Positions 1 to 4,949 of a stretch of 5,139 nt of DNA are shown in pieces. Under the pieces are notes generated by a model. The model did no database searches. It was not told where the DNA came from and saw nothing but the letters and a program-made list of their open reading frames with translations. The position numbers and the translations under genes are program-made. Source of the DNA: an uncultured Clostridia bacterium (lineage in GTDB: Bacteria; Bacillota; Clostridia; TANB77; CAG-508); assembly GCA_904419095.1 (NCBI GenBank), contig CAJFQT010000104.1, forward strand, positions 1-5,139, written 5' to 3'. Each line of letters opens with the position of its first letter. Positions within the stretch are counted from its first letter, which is position 1.

Positions 1-301
1 CTTCATCATGCAATGAACCTACTTCACCACGCAATGTTCCTACTTCATCATGCAACGTTCCCATTTCATCGTGCAATGAACCTACTTCACCACCCAATGA
101 AGCTACTTCATTATGCAATGAGCCTACTTCACCACGCAATGTTCCTACTTCATCATTCAATGAGCCTACTTCACCACGTAATGTTCCTACTTCATCATGC
201 AATGAACCCACTTCACCACGCAATGTTCCTACTTCATCATGCAACGTTCCCATTTCATCGTGCAATGAACCTACTTCACCCTGTAATGTGCCTACTTCAC
301 C
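1..301 (-). repeat. 21-bp tandem repeat array encoding heptads
   Basis: Fourteen complete 21-bp units plus the start of a fifteenth run without an indel from 301 to the window edge. All are in the reading frame of the minus-strand coiled-coil gene. Units alternate mainly between GSLH-type and GTLR-type versions, giving a partial 42-bp higher-order period. Inside the array, 1-91 and 190-280 are identical at 90 of 91 positions (only 20/209 differ). The offset of 189 bp is exactly nine units, pointing to a recent segmental duplication or gene conversion. Confidence 0.95.
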
Positions 302-364
302 ACATATAGTATTTACTTTTTCCAGTATATTAAAAAGCACATCATCTCTCTGTTGTTCAGTCAT
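1..364 (-). CDS. Heptad-repeat coiled-coil protein, partial (C-terminus beyond left edge)
   Basis: Reading the minus strand from the ATG at 364 gives 121 residues with no stop before the window edge. A 21-residue non-repetitive head (begins MTEQQRDDVLFNILEKV) is followed by 14 consecutive heptads of the type GEVGSLH / DEVGTLR / DEMGTLH. V or M and L recur at 3/4 spacing, the a/d pattern of a parallel coiled coil, with one degenerate unit (NEVASLG). No signal peptide, membrane segment or catalytic motif is visible. The start at 364 is chosen because AGGAGG lies 7 nt upstream. The in-frame ATG at 370 is only 1 nt from the AGGAGG and is unlikely to be used. The plus-strand reading through this region (Leu/His-rich) is an antisense shadow. 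Heptad-repeat proteins of this kind occur in Firmicutes without an assigned role, and I cannot name a family. The full length, and any C-terminal domain that could reveal a function, are outside the window. Confidence 0.85.
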   Translation of the reverse strand, partial: MTEQQRDDVLFNILEKVNTICGEVGTLQGEVGSLHDEMGTLHDEVGTLRGEVGSLHDEVGTLRGEVGSLNDEVGTLRGEVGSLHNEVASLGGEVGSLHDEMGTLHDEVGTLRGEVGSLHDE

Positions 365-370
365 CTTCAT

Positions 371-380
371 CCCTCCTTTC
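371..380 (-). promoter_or_regulatory. Ribosome binding site that decides the coiled-coil gene start
   Basis: On the minus strand, GAAAGGAGGG is followed by ATGAAGATG. The AGGAGG core is 7 nt from the second ATG (364), a normal spacing, and 1 nt from the first (370). The second ATG is therefore taken as the start. Confidence 0.8.
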
Positions 381-396
381 TTTGTAAATTATCATT

Positions 397-425
397 ATTA
401 TATATTCACACTCTCTCTTTGTCAA
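397..425 (-). promoter_or_regulatory. Full-consensus sigma-A promoter of the coiled-coil gene
   Basis: On the minus strand, TTGACA (425-420) and TATAAT (402-397) are separated by exactly 17 bp, matching the vegetative consensus at all 12 positions with ideal spacing. Transcription would start near 390, giving a leader of about 25 nt that holds little more than the ribosome binding site. Confidence 0.88.
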
Positions 426-434
426 CCAAAATTC

Positions 435-451
435 ATCGACACATTTCGACA
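435..451 (-). promoter_or_regulatory. Tandem Spo0A-box-like operator
   Basis: On the minus strand, TGTCGAA (451-445) exactly matches the Spo0A 0A-box core. A second heptamer, TGTCGAT (441-435), matches at 6 of 7 positions. The two are in the same orientation and 10 bp apart, one helical turn, as in known tandem 0A boxes (for example at abrB). They end 9 bp upstream of the -35 hexamer, at roughly -45 to -61 from the inferred start. Binding by Spo0A is inferred from motif and placement only. Short motifs can arise by chance in AT-rich DNA, although the TCG core is less expected there. Confidence 0.5.
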
Positions 452-497
452 TATATACTTGAAATTAAACTATATCAAGAGTTTTTTCAAATACATT

Positions 498-569
498 TTG
501 TAATATAAATGTAATATACTTTTAATAATTATGATATATTTTTATTTCTATTTTATAGTATAATATAAT
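498..569 (+). promoter_or_regulatory. Candidate promoter region of the HExxH gene (low certainty)
   Basis: Two options are visible on the plus strand. One is TTGTAA (498-503), 17 bp, TTTAAT (521-526), which is near consensus. The other is the overlapping pair of perfect TATAAT hexamers at 559-564 and 564-569, which lack a good -35. Such AT-rich DNA gives many chance matches, so neither can be preferred. The leader would be roughly 60-105 nt. Confidence 0.3.
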
Positions 570-624
570 TGATAAATAATATTGAAATTTAATTTCACCT
601 TTTAGATTTTAATACTATAAATAC

Positions 625-632
625 AAAGGAGA
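625..632 (+). promoter_or_regulatory. Ribosome binding site of the HExxH gene
   Basis: AAAGGAGA lies with its GGAG 6 nt before the ATG at 638, a standard Firmicute arrangement that supports this start. Confidence 0.85.
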
Positions 633-637
633 TTATT

Positions 638-1741
638 ATGAGTATTGAATCAGAATTAAAAAAAGACGGTATTGAAGTAATAAAAAAAATAGACACTCTA
701 ACTGTTAATACTCTTGCTAGAAATATATCAGTTAGATTATGTAAGACTTTCCCAAACTTTGGTTTAAATCAAGATGATTTATTCATTAAAATTTCTAGAT
801 TAGATATGTATATTGCAAAAATGCCTGAAGGTATGGCAGAAGCTAATTATTTTTATAAAAATACTTCTATATACTTCAACGAACATATTCCTGAAAGCGA
901 TCTAGAAGAATTTGCCATTCATGAGTGCATTCATCATATCCAAGAAGTAAAAGACAAAAAAAATTACCTAGTTCGTATGGGATTATGTGATTATACTGAA
1001 TTTAAAATATATGGTTTAGGACTAAATGAAGCAGCTGTTCAATTAATGGCATCCAAGGTTATAGGAATAGCAAAAGAATCTGTAAAATATTTTGGAATCA
1101 ATTTTGAAACATCAAGTCCATCATATTACCCATTAGAATGCTGTCTTGTAGAACAATTAGCTTACCTTATAGGTGAAGACGTTCTATTTGAAAGTACAAT
1201 AAATAGTAACGATAATTTTAAAAATAAATTTGCAGAAATTACTTCTTACAAAACTTTTATGGCAATACAAAATGCTATAGATGATATCTTATACAAAGAA
1301 GAAGAAATTGTTAAAATTAATAATAAAATTGCAAGCATTGATGATAGAAATAAAAAAGTAGACAATATGCTAAAGAAAATTCAAGAATTAAAAGATGAAA
1401 TTATGCTTACATTTATGAGAACTCAAAACTTAATAATATCTAGCTATTTCGACGCCTCTTTTAATAATATTACTAATCTAGAAAATTTAGAAATGTTTAG
1501 AAGAAAGTTATACCACTTTAAAAATTATATCGGAACAGCTGAAGGATATACTTTTTTCAATGATTATTACATAAAGAAAATGGATGAACTAGAACAAAAA
1601 TATAATTTTTTAGAAAATGGTGGATTAGATACATCTTTAATAATAAAACCTAAAAAAACTAGTAAAATAATGGCAATTTTCAGGGCTATCCGTAATCTTT
1701 TATTTGGTACTAGTAAAGAAAATGAAAATAATATTGAATAA
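638..1741 (+). CDS. Uncharacterised putative zinc metalloprotein (HExxH) with coiled coil
   Basis: The 367-residue protein has no recognised name. Residues 95-99 are HECIH, the HExxH zinc-protease signature: His95 and His99 would bind zinc and Glu96 would be the catalytic base. Glu131 in GLNEAAVQL, 32 residues further on, is a plausible third ligand of the gluzincin type. A charged helical stretch at about 220-260 (YKEEEIVKINNKIASIDDRN onward) looks like a coiled coil. The C-terminus from 337 is basic (KPKKTSK) and continues as an amphipathic helix (IMAIFRAIRNLLFG) that could touch membrane or nucleic acid. No signal peptide is seen, so a cytoplasmic location is likely. The start is supported by a good ribosome binding site. 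It is a single-gene unit ending in a strong terminator, and its neighbours give no clue to its job. Protease activity is inferred from the motif alone, and substrate and role are unknown. Confidence 0.85.
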   Translation: MSIESELKKDGIEVIKKIDTLTVNTLARNISVRLCKTFPNFGLNQDDLFIKISRLDMYIAKMPEGMAEANYFYKNTSIYFNEHIPESDLEEFAIHECIHHIQEVKDKKNYLVRMGLCDYTEFKIYGLGLNEAAVQLMASKVIGIAKESVKYFGINFETSSPSYYPLECCLVEQLAYLIGEDVLFESTINSNDNFKNKFAEITSYKTFMAIQNAIDDILYKEEEIVKINNKIASIDDRNKKVDNMLKKIQELKDEIMLTFMRTQNLIISSYFDASFNNITNLENLEMFRRKLYHFKNYIGTAEGYTFFNDYYIKKMDELEQKYNFLENGGLDTSLIIKPKKTSKIMAIFRAIRNLLFGTSKENENNIE

Positions 1742-1766
1742 GTATCAACTTTAATTAATTTCTAAT

Positions 1767-1803
1767 AAAAAGATAATATTTTAAGCTAAAATATTATCTT
1801 TTT
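1767..1803. terminator. Bidirectional terminator between convergent genes
   Basis: A perfect 17-bp stem (arms 1767-1783 and 1787-1803) closes on a 3-nt AGC loop. The arms begin with A5 and end with T5, so on either strand the hairpin ends in a T-run, continued on the plus strand by CATTTTT. It lies 25 nt after the stop of the plus-strand gene and about 87 nt after the stop of the minus-strand oxidoreductase, and so can serve both. The stem is almost all A-T, with one G-C pair near the outer end. Confidence 0.85.
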
Positions 1804-1889
1804 CATTTTTACAAATTATTTATGTAACAAGGTTAACACAAATATTAGCCATTCAAAAAGTTAAACTTCATTTATATTTTTTATTTTCC

Positions 1890-3146
1890 TTATAATATAT
1901 CATTTAGAATACTTTTTGCTGCTTCTCTGCCTGACTTTGCTGCCCAAGCAACAGTTCCTTTCATTCCAGCCAAATCGCCACCTGAATATATTTTTTCATC
2001 AGAAGTTTTATAATTTTCATCCACAATAATATTTCCCCACTTATTTAAAGTCAATCCTAAAGTTAAAACTTCATCAGAAACTTGTGACCCCAAAGCCATA
2101 ACAACAATATCCATATCAATTTGATAATTACTATTTTCAATATTTACAGGAACCTCCCTTGTTTCACCTTCTTTTTTTACTAATTTCGTTTTTATTAATT
2201 CTAGCTTTTCTACTTTCTCTTTTCCTATTATTTTCACTACATTATTTTGAAACAAAAACTCTATTCCTTCAAGTTTTGCATCTGTAATTTCTTTTTCTTC
2301 AGCTGGCATTTGTTTTTCTGCTCTTCTATATATAATTTTAACTTCCTTAGCTCCTAATCTTTTAATAGTTCTACAACAATCCATAGCCACGTTTCCGCCA
2401 CCAATAACAGCTACTTTTTTACCTGTAAAATCTGGATAGTTGCCATATTCTAAAAGTTCATTGCCACCATATACACCATTTAGTTCTTCGCCTTCTACAC
2501 CCATTTTAGAAGATTTATTTGCACCTACACTTAAAAATATAGCATCATATTTTTTCTTTAATTCATCTAATGTAAGATTTTTCCCAAGTTCTTGGCTATA
2601 TTCTACTTTTATTCCTAATTCTAATATTTTGTTAATAGTGTCTTTTATTATCTTTCTAGGAAGTCGAAAATCTGGAATTCCATGAACTAATATTCCGCCT
2701 AATTCATTGTACTTTTCATATATAGTAACATCAATACCCTCTTTAGCCAAAAAAGCTGCACAAGTCAATCCAGCAGGTCCTCCACCTACAACAGCTACTT
2801 TTTTATTAACTTTTTTTATCTCTCCATAACAATCTAATAAGCTAAATCCTAACTCATTTGCCTTATCAAAAGTAAAAGCCTCTAAATCTCCTATTGAAAC
2901 AGGTTCACCTTTTATTCCTCTAACACATGCCCCTTGACATTGCTTCATATGAGGACAAATTCTGCCACATACACCCGGTAAAACAGTAGTTTTTGAAATT
3001 TCGATATATGCATCTTTATATTTCTCTTCTTTTAATAATTTAATCATTTCAGGAATATGATTTCCTAACGGACATCCTTTTAATTCACAAGGTTTGATTT
3101 TGCAGTTTAAACAATAATTTACTTTTTTCTCAAATTCTTCATTCAT
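1890..3146 (-). CDS. GltD-like NAD(P)-dependent FAD/Fe-S oxidoreductase
   Basis: This 418-residue protein belongs to the family of glutamate synthase small subunit (GltD), NfnB and the N-terminal half of dihydropyrimidine dehydrogenase. These proteins pass electrons between NAD(P)H, FAD and Fe-S clusters. Visible parts in order: cysteines 12, 15, 20 and 25 (the last in CPLG) and 60, 64, 70 and 74 (CGRICP ... CQGAC), likely ligands of two 4Fe-4S clusters; FAD motif VVGGGPAGL (GxGxxG at 121-126); NAD(P) motif VIGGGNVAMD (249-256), with Arg274/275 after it suited to an NADP phosphate; and a C-terminal FAD-binding GGD (389-391). At 418 residues it is shorter than typical GltD or NfnB (about 460-490). 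It stands alone, with no gltB, nfnA or pyrK-like partner in view, so its acceptor is unknown. The start at 3146 is chosen over an ATG six codons upstream because AAAAGGAG lies between them, 6 nt before the 3146 ATG. Confidence 0.92.
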   Translation of the reverse strand: MNEEFEKKVNYCLNCKIKPCELKGCPLGNHIPEMIKLLKEEKYKDAYIEISKTTVLPGVCGRICPHMKQCQGACVRGIKGEPVSIGDLEAFTFDKANELGFSLLDCYGEIKKVNKKVAVVGGGPAGLTCAAFLAKEGIDVTIYEKYNELGGILVHGIPDFRLPRKIIKDTINKILELGIKVEYSQELGKNLTLDELKKKYDAIFLSVGANKSSKMGVEGEELNGVYGGNELLEYGNYPDFTGKKVAVIGGGNVAMDCCRTIKRLGAKEVKIIYRRAEKQMPAEEKEITDAKLEGIEFLFQNNVVKIIGKEKVEKLELIKTKLVKKEGETREVPVNIENSNYQIDMDIVVMALGSQVSDEVLTLGLTLNKWGNIIVDENYKTSDEKIYSGGDLAGMKGTVAWAAKSGREAAKSILNDIL

Positions 3147-3152
3147 TTTATT

Positions 3153-3160
3153 CTCCTTTT
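3153..3160 (-). promoter_or_regulatory. Ribosome binding site that decides the oxidoreductase start
   Basis: Minus-strand AAAAGGAG is 6 nt before the ATG at 3146. The upstream in-frame ATG at 3164 has no such site before it, and the ribosome binding site would fall within its first codons. Confidence 0.8.
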
Positions 3161-3185
3161 TCATAACAAATAAAATTTCTAACTT

Positions 3186-3214
3186 AGTTTATTATTTTTT
3201 AACTTTTTTGTCAA
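3186..3214 (-). promoter_or_regulatory. Probable sigma-A promoter of the oxidoreductase gene
   Basis: Minus-strand TTGACA (3214-3209) is a perfect -35. Exactly 17 bp later lies TAAACT (3191-3186), a 4-of-6 match to the -10. The start would be near 3179, with a leader of about 33 nt. A heptamer GGTCGAA (3225-3219), one base off the 0A-box core TGTCGAA, lies 4 bp upstream of the -35, but a single imperfect site is weak evidence. Confidence 0.6.
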
Positions 3215-3284
3215 TTATTTCGACCAACTGTACAAGTAATCAGCTAATATTTGTACTATAATTCAAACTTAATTTTATAGAATA

Positions 3285-3383
3285 GTCTAAAGGGGCAATA
3301 TATAAATATTTTCTAACAAAAACTTATTTGTACTTTTTGTGTAGGTTTTTGATAAAAAATATTTATATATCACCTCTTTAGAC
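3285..3383. repeat. 99-bp inverted-repeat element (39-bp arms), MITE-like or structured RNA
   Basis: The left arm 3285-3323 (starts GTCTAAAGGGG) and right arm 3345-3383 (ends CCTCTTTAGAC) are inverted copies matching at 34 of 39 positions, around a 21-bp centre. Some mismatches become G-U pairs in RNA, so a transcript of either strand would fold into a long hairpin. No T-run follows it on either strand, so it is not an ordinary terminator. No clear target-site duplication is visible. It could be a small non-autonomous mobile element, an RNA-processing site between the glycosylase and oxidoreductase genes, or a small RNA. The sequence does not decide between these. Confidence 0.7.
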
Positions 3384-3409
3384 ATCTCACTTCTATACCA
3401 AATTAAAAC

Positions 3410-3967
3410 TCAACTAATATCTCTGTATTTTTCTAAAACTTTCTGAAAATCTCTTATAAAATCTATTTTTTTAGTATCATCCCTCAAAAGTGCTGCAGGA
3501 TGCCAAGTAGGCATATATAAGATACCTTTCTTTTCCACCCATTTTCCTCTTGAAGCTGTAATTCCATACTCCTTCCCCAAGATATTTTTTAAAGCAATAC
3601 TTCCCAATAAGACAATAATTCTAGGCTTAACTAAAATAACCTGATTTCTCAAATAATTCAAACAAGCCATTGCTTCATCATCTTCTGGATTTCTATTTCC
3701 AGGAGGCCTACACTTCACAACATTCGCAATATATAGCTCTTCTCTTTTAATTCCTAACATATCAAAAGCCATATTCATAAGCTTACCCGCTCTACCAACA
3801 AAAGGTTCACCCAGTCTATCTTCATCTGCTCCTGGACCTTCTCCAATTAGCATAATATCCGCATTCTTATTTCCTACTCCAAATACTATATTTTGTCTTG
3901 TAGAACATAATTTACATCTATTACAATTTTCTATTGATTTTTCTAGTTCTTCCCATGTTCCAAACAT
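3410..3967 (-). CDS. Type 4 uracil-DNA glycosylase
   Basis: The 185-residue protein removes uracil, arising from cytosine deamination or dUTP misincorporation, from DNA to start base-excision repair. It has the marks of UDG family 4, the Fe-S thermophile-type branch: motif GEGPGADED (42-50), KCRPPGNRNP (85-94) and the C-terminal HPAALLR (156-162). Four cysteines, at 15, 18, 86 and 102, have the C-x2-C ... C ... C layout of the 4Fe-4S cluster of this family. The length is normal for the family. The start is supported by AAAGGAG 6 nt upstream. It follows pgeF by 47 bp on the same strand with no terminator between, so co-transcription is likely. Confidence 0.95.
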   Translation of the reverse strand: MFGTWEELEKSIENCNRCKLCSTRQNIVFGVGNKNADIMLIGEGPGADEDRLGEPFVGRAGKLMNMAFDMLGIKREELYIANVVKCRPPGNRNPEDDEAMACLNYLRNQVILVKPRIIVLLGSIALKNILGKEYGITASRGKWVEKKGILYMPTWHPAALLRDDTKKIDFIRDFQKVLEKYRDIS

Positions 3968-4014
3968 TTCTTTCTCCTTTTATACATCACTTTAAATATA
4001 TTTATATTTACATC

Positions 4015-4857
4015 TTAAACTATTTTTCCAATTAAAGCTACATTAACTCCGTATGTTTCTTTTTCCATTCTATATGAATGTATAATATCATGATTACACA
4101 CACTACATAACTTAGAATCTATAATATTTTCTTTTTTCAATCCCTCTTTTTGTAGTATTAAATTATTGATTTCAACCGTATCTATAAACCATTTTTCTTT
4201 GTTCTTTGCCTTTTCAATTATATTTGTCATATCTAAATCTTGAAATTCATTTTGAAAAATATTTTTCACATTTTCATCAACTTCAAAATGACATTTTCTA
4301 ATACTAGGACAAATACAACATATTATATCTTTTGGATTAGAATTGTAAATTTTTCTCATTTTTTCTATTGTCTTTACAGAAATCCTTTGAACTGTTCCTC
4401 TCCATCCAGAATGGACATTTGCAATAACCTTATTTTTTGGATCATACATCAAAAATAATATACAATCTGCATTTGTTGTAGCAAGTAGAATATTTCCATC
4501 ATTGGTAATTAACGAATCTATATTTTTAACTTCTACAATATTTAAATTTTCTGTTTTTCCATTAATTTTTTTCTTTTCCACTATCTCTATATTATCAGAA
4601 TGAGTTTGATCTGCCTTAACAACATTTAAATATGAATCATCTATTTGGTTACACAATTCTTTATAATTATCAATTGCCTCTTTATATTTTTCAATACTCA
4701 ATGGCTCTTTATTAGCTTTTGATGTTCTATAATCTCTATTTATTCCTAGTGAATATATATGTTTAATCTCTGGATATTCAAGTAATTTTCTAAATTGTAG
4801 ATATTCTATATTATCTTTTCTTATATGTATTACATTTTCATTTGATAAATCAGTCAT
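4015..4857 (-). CDS. pgeF: PgeF/YfiH-type multicopper-oxidase-like (laccase-domain) protein
   Basis: The 280-residue protein belongs to the PgeF/YfiH/YlmD family (formerly called polyphenol oxidase or laccase domain). Members have been shown to edit peptidoglycan precursors that carry the wrong amino acid, or to act on purine nucleosides. The zinc-site residues are present: His86 (KADQTHSDN), Cys132 (TTNADCI) and His149 (NVHSGWRGT, the family signature). The conserved C-terminal block CPSIRKCHFEV (183-193) and the final SYRMEKETYG follow. The start at 4857 is preferred because the protein then begins at the family's usual N-terminus and AGGAG lies upstream (4875-4871), though with a long 13-nt gap. 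A longer reading from 4956 would add 33 residues encoded mostly by the palindromic repeat and is judged spurious. It lies between addB and the glycosylase gene in the same orientation. Which of the two activities it has cannot be read from sequence. Confidence 0.92.
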   Translation of the reverse strand: MTDLSNENVIHIRKDNIEYLQFRKLLEYPEIKHIYSLGINRDYRTSKANKEPLSIEKYKEAIDNYKELCNQIDDSYLNVVKADQTHSDNIEIVEKKKINGKTENLNIVEVKNIDSLITNDGNILLATTNADCILFLMYDPKNKVIANVHSGWRGTVQRISVKTIEKMRKIYNSNPKDIICCICPSIRKCHFEVDENVKNIFQNEFQDLDMTNIIEKAKNKEKWFIDTVEINNLILQKEGLKKENIIDSKLCSVCNHDIIHSYRMEKETYGVNVALIGKIV

Positions 4858-4870
4858 AATAAATATATCA

Positions 4871-4875
4871 CTCCT
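4871..4875 (-). promoter_or_regulatory. Probable ribosome binding site of pgeF
   Basis: Minus-strand AGGAG (followed by TGAT) is the only Shine-Dalgarno-like sequence upstream of the ATG at 4857. The 13-nt gap is longer than the 6-7 nt used by the other genes here, so initiation may be weak. The site lies just outside the large palindrome. Confidence 0.55.
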
Positions 4876-4885
4876 ATTCAAAAAG

Positions 4886-4949
4886 GGGATTTGGGGACGG
4901 TCCTTAAAATCCCTTCTAGAAGGGATTTTAAGGACCGTCCCCAAATCCC
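4886..4949. repeat. Perfect 64-bp palindrome, REP-like element, possible terminator
   Basis: The two 32-bp arms (4886-4917 and 4918-4949) are perfectly complementary with no spacer, centred on TCTAGA. Each carries the block GGGGACGGTCCTT, far richer in G and C than the surrounding DNA. On the minus strand the hairpin is followed directly by a C and then TTTTT (4884-4880), so for the addB-to-pgeF transcript it resembles a rho-independent terminator with a short U-run. The plus side has no T-run. GGGGACGG-type palindromes recur in many Firmicute genomes and I believe they belong to REP-type elements moved by IS200-like (Y1/RAYT) transposases. That link is from memory, not shown here. The last base coincides with the last base of the addB stop codon. 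Confidence 0.9.

Larger units (their letters stand above)
365..637. other. Divergent intergenic region, 273 bp
   Basis: This region separates the two divergently transcribed genes at the left. The part near 371-451 holds the ribosome binding site, promoter and 0A-like boxes of the minus-strand gene. The rest (about 452-624) is very AT-rich and non-coding, with several weak promoter-like hexamers for the plus-strand gene. No RNA gene or riboswitch-like structure was recognised. Confidence 0.7.
3147..3409. other. Intergenic region between the glycosylase and oxidoreductase genes
   Basis: This spacer holds the oxidoreductase promoter near 3186-3214, a short GTACAA/TTGTAC inverted pair (3230-3235, 3251-3256) and the long inverted repeat at 3285-3383. 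No ORF with a ribosome binding site and no known RNA family were recognised on either strand. No classic terminator with a T-run follows the glycosylase stop at 3410. Confidence 0.6.

Noticed and set aside
1..301. CRISPR array
   Set aside because: The repeats are contiguous 21-bp coding units without unique spacers, and the period matches heptads in an open frame.
13..309. Plus-strand 98-residue Leu/His-rich repetitive ORF
   Set aside because: It is the antisense reading of the 21-bp heptad array. It has no ribosome binding site, whereas the minus strand has a perfect promoter, a ribosome binding site and a sensible coiled coil.
288..503. Plus-strand 71-residue ORF
   Set aside because: It crosses the promoter and ribosome binding site of the minus-strand gene, has no ribosome binding site of its own and has low-complexity composition.
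1820..1889. Second terminator near the oxidoreductase stop
   Set aside because: Only very short inverted repeats (5-6 bp) are present. The perfect 17-bp stem at 1767-1803 is a far better candidate.
2440..2685. Plus-strand 81-residue ORF
   Set aside because: It is a shadow inside the well-supported oxidoreductase gene on the other strand.
3147..3164. Six-codon N-terminal extension of the oxidoreductase
   Set aside because: The extension contains the ribosome binding site for the ATG at 3146, and no Shine-Dalgarno sequence precedes the ATG at 3164.
4240..4458. Plus-strand 72-residue ORF
   Set aside because: It is a shadow inside pgeF, with Phe/Ile/Asn-rich antisense composition.
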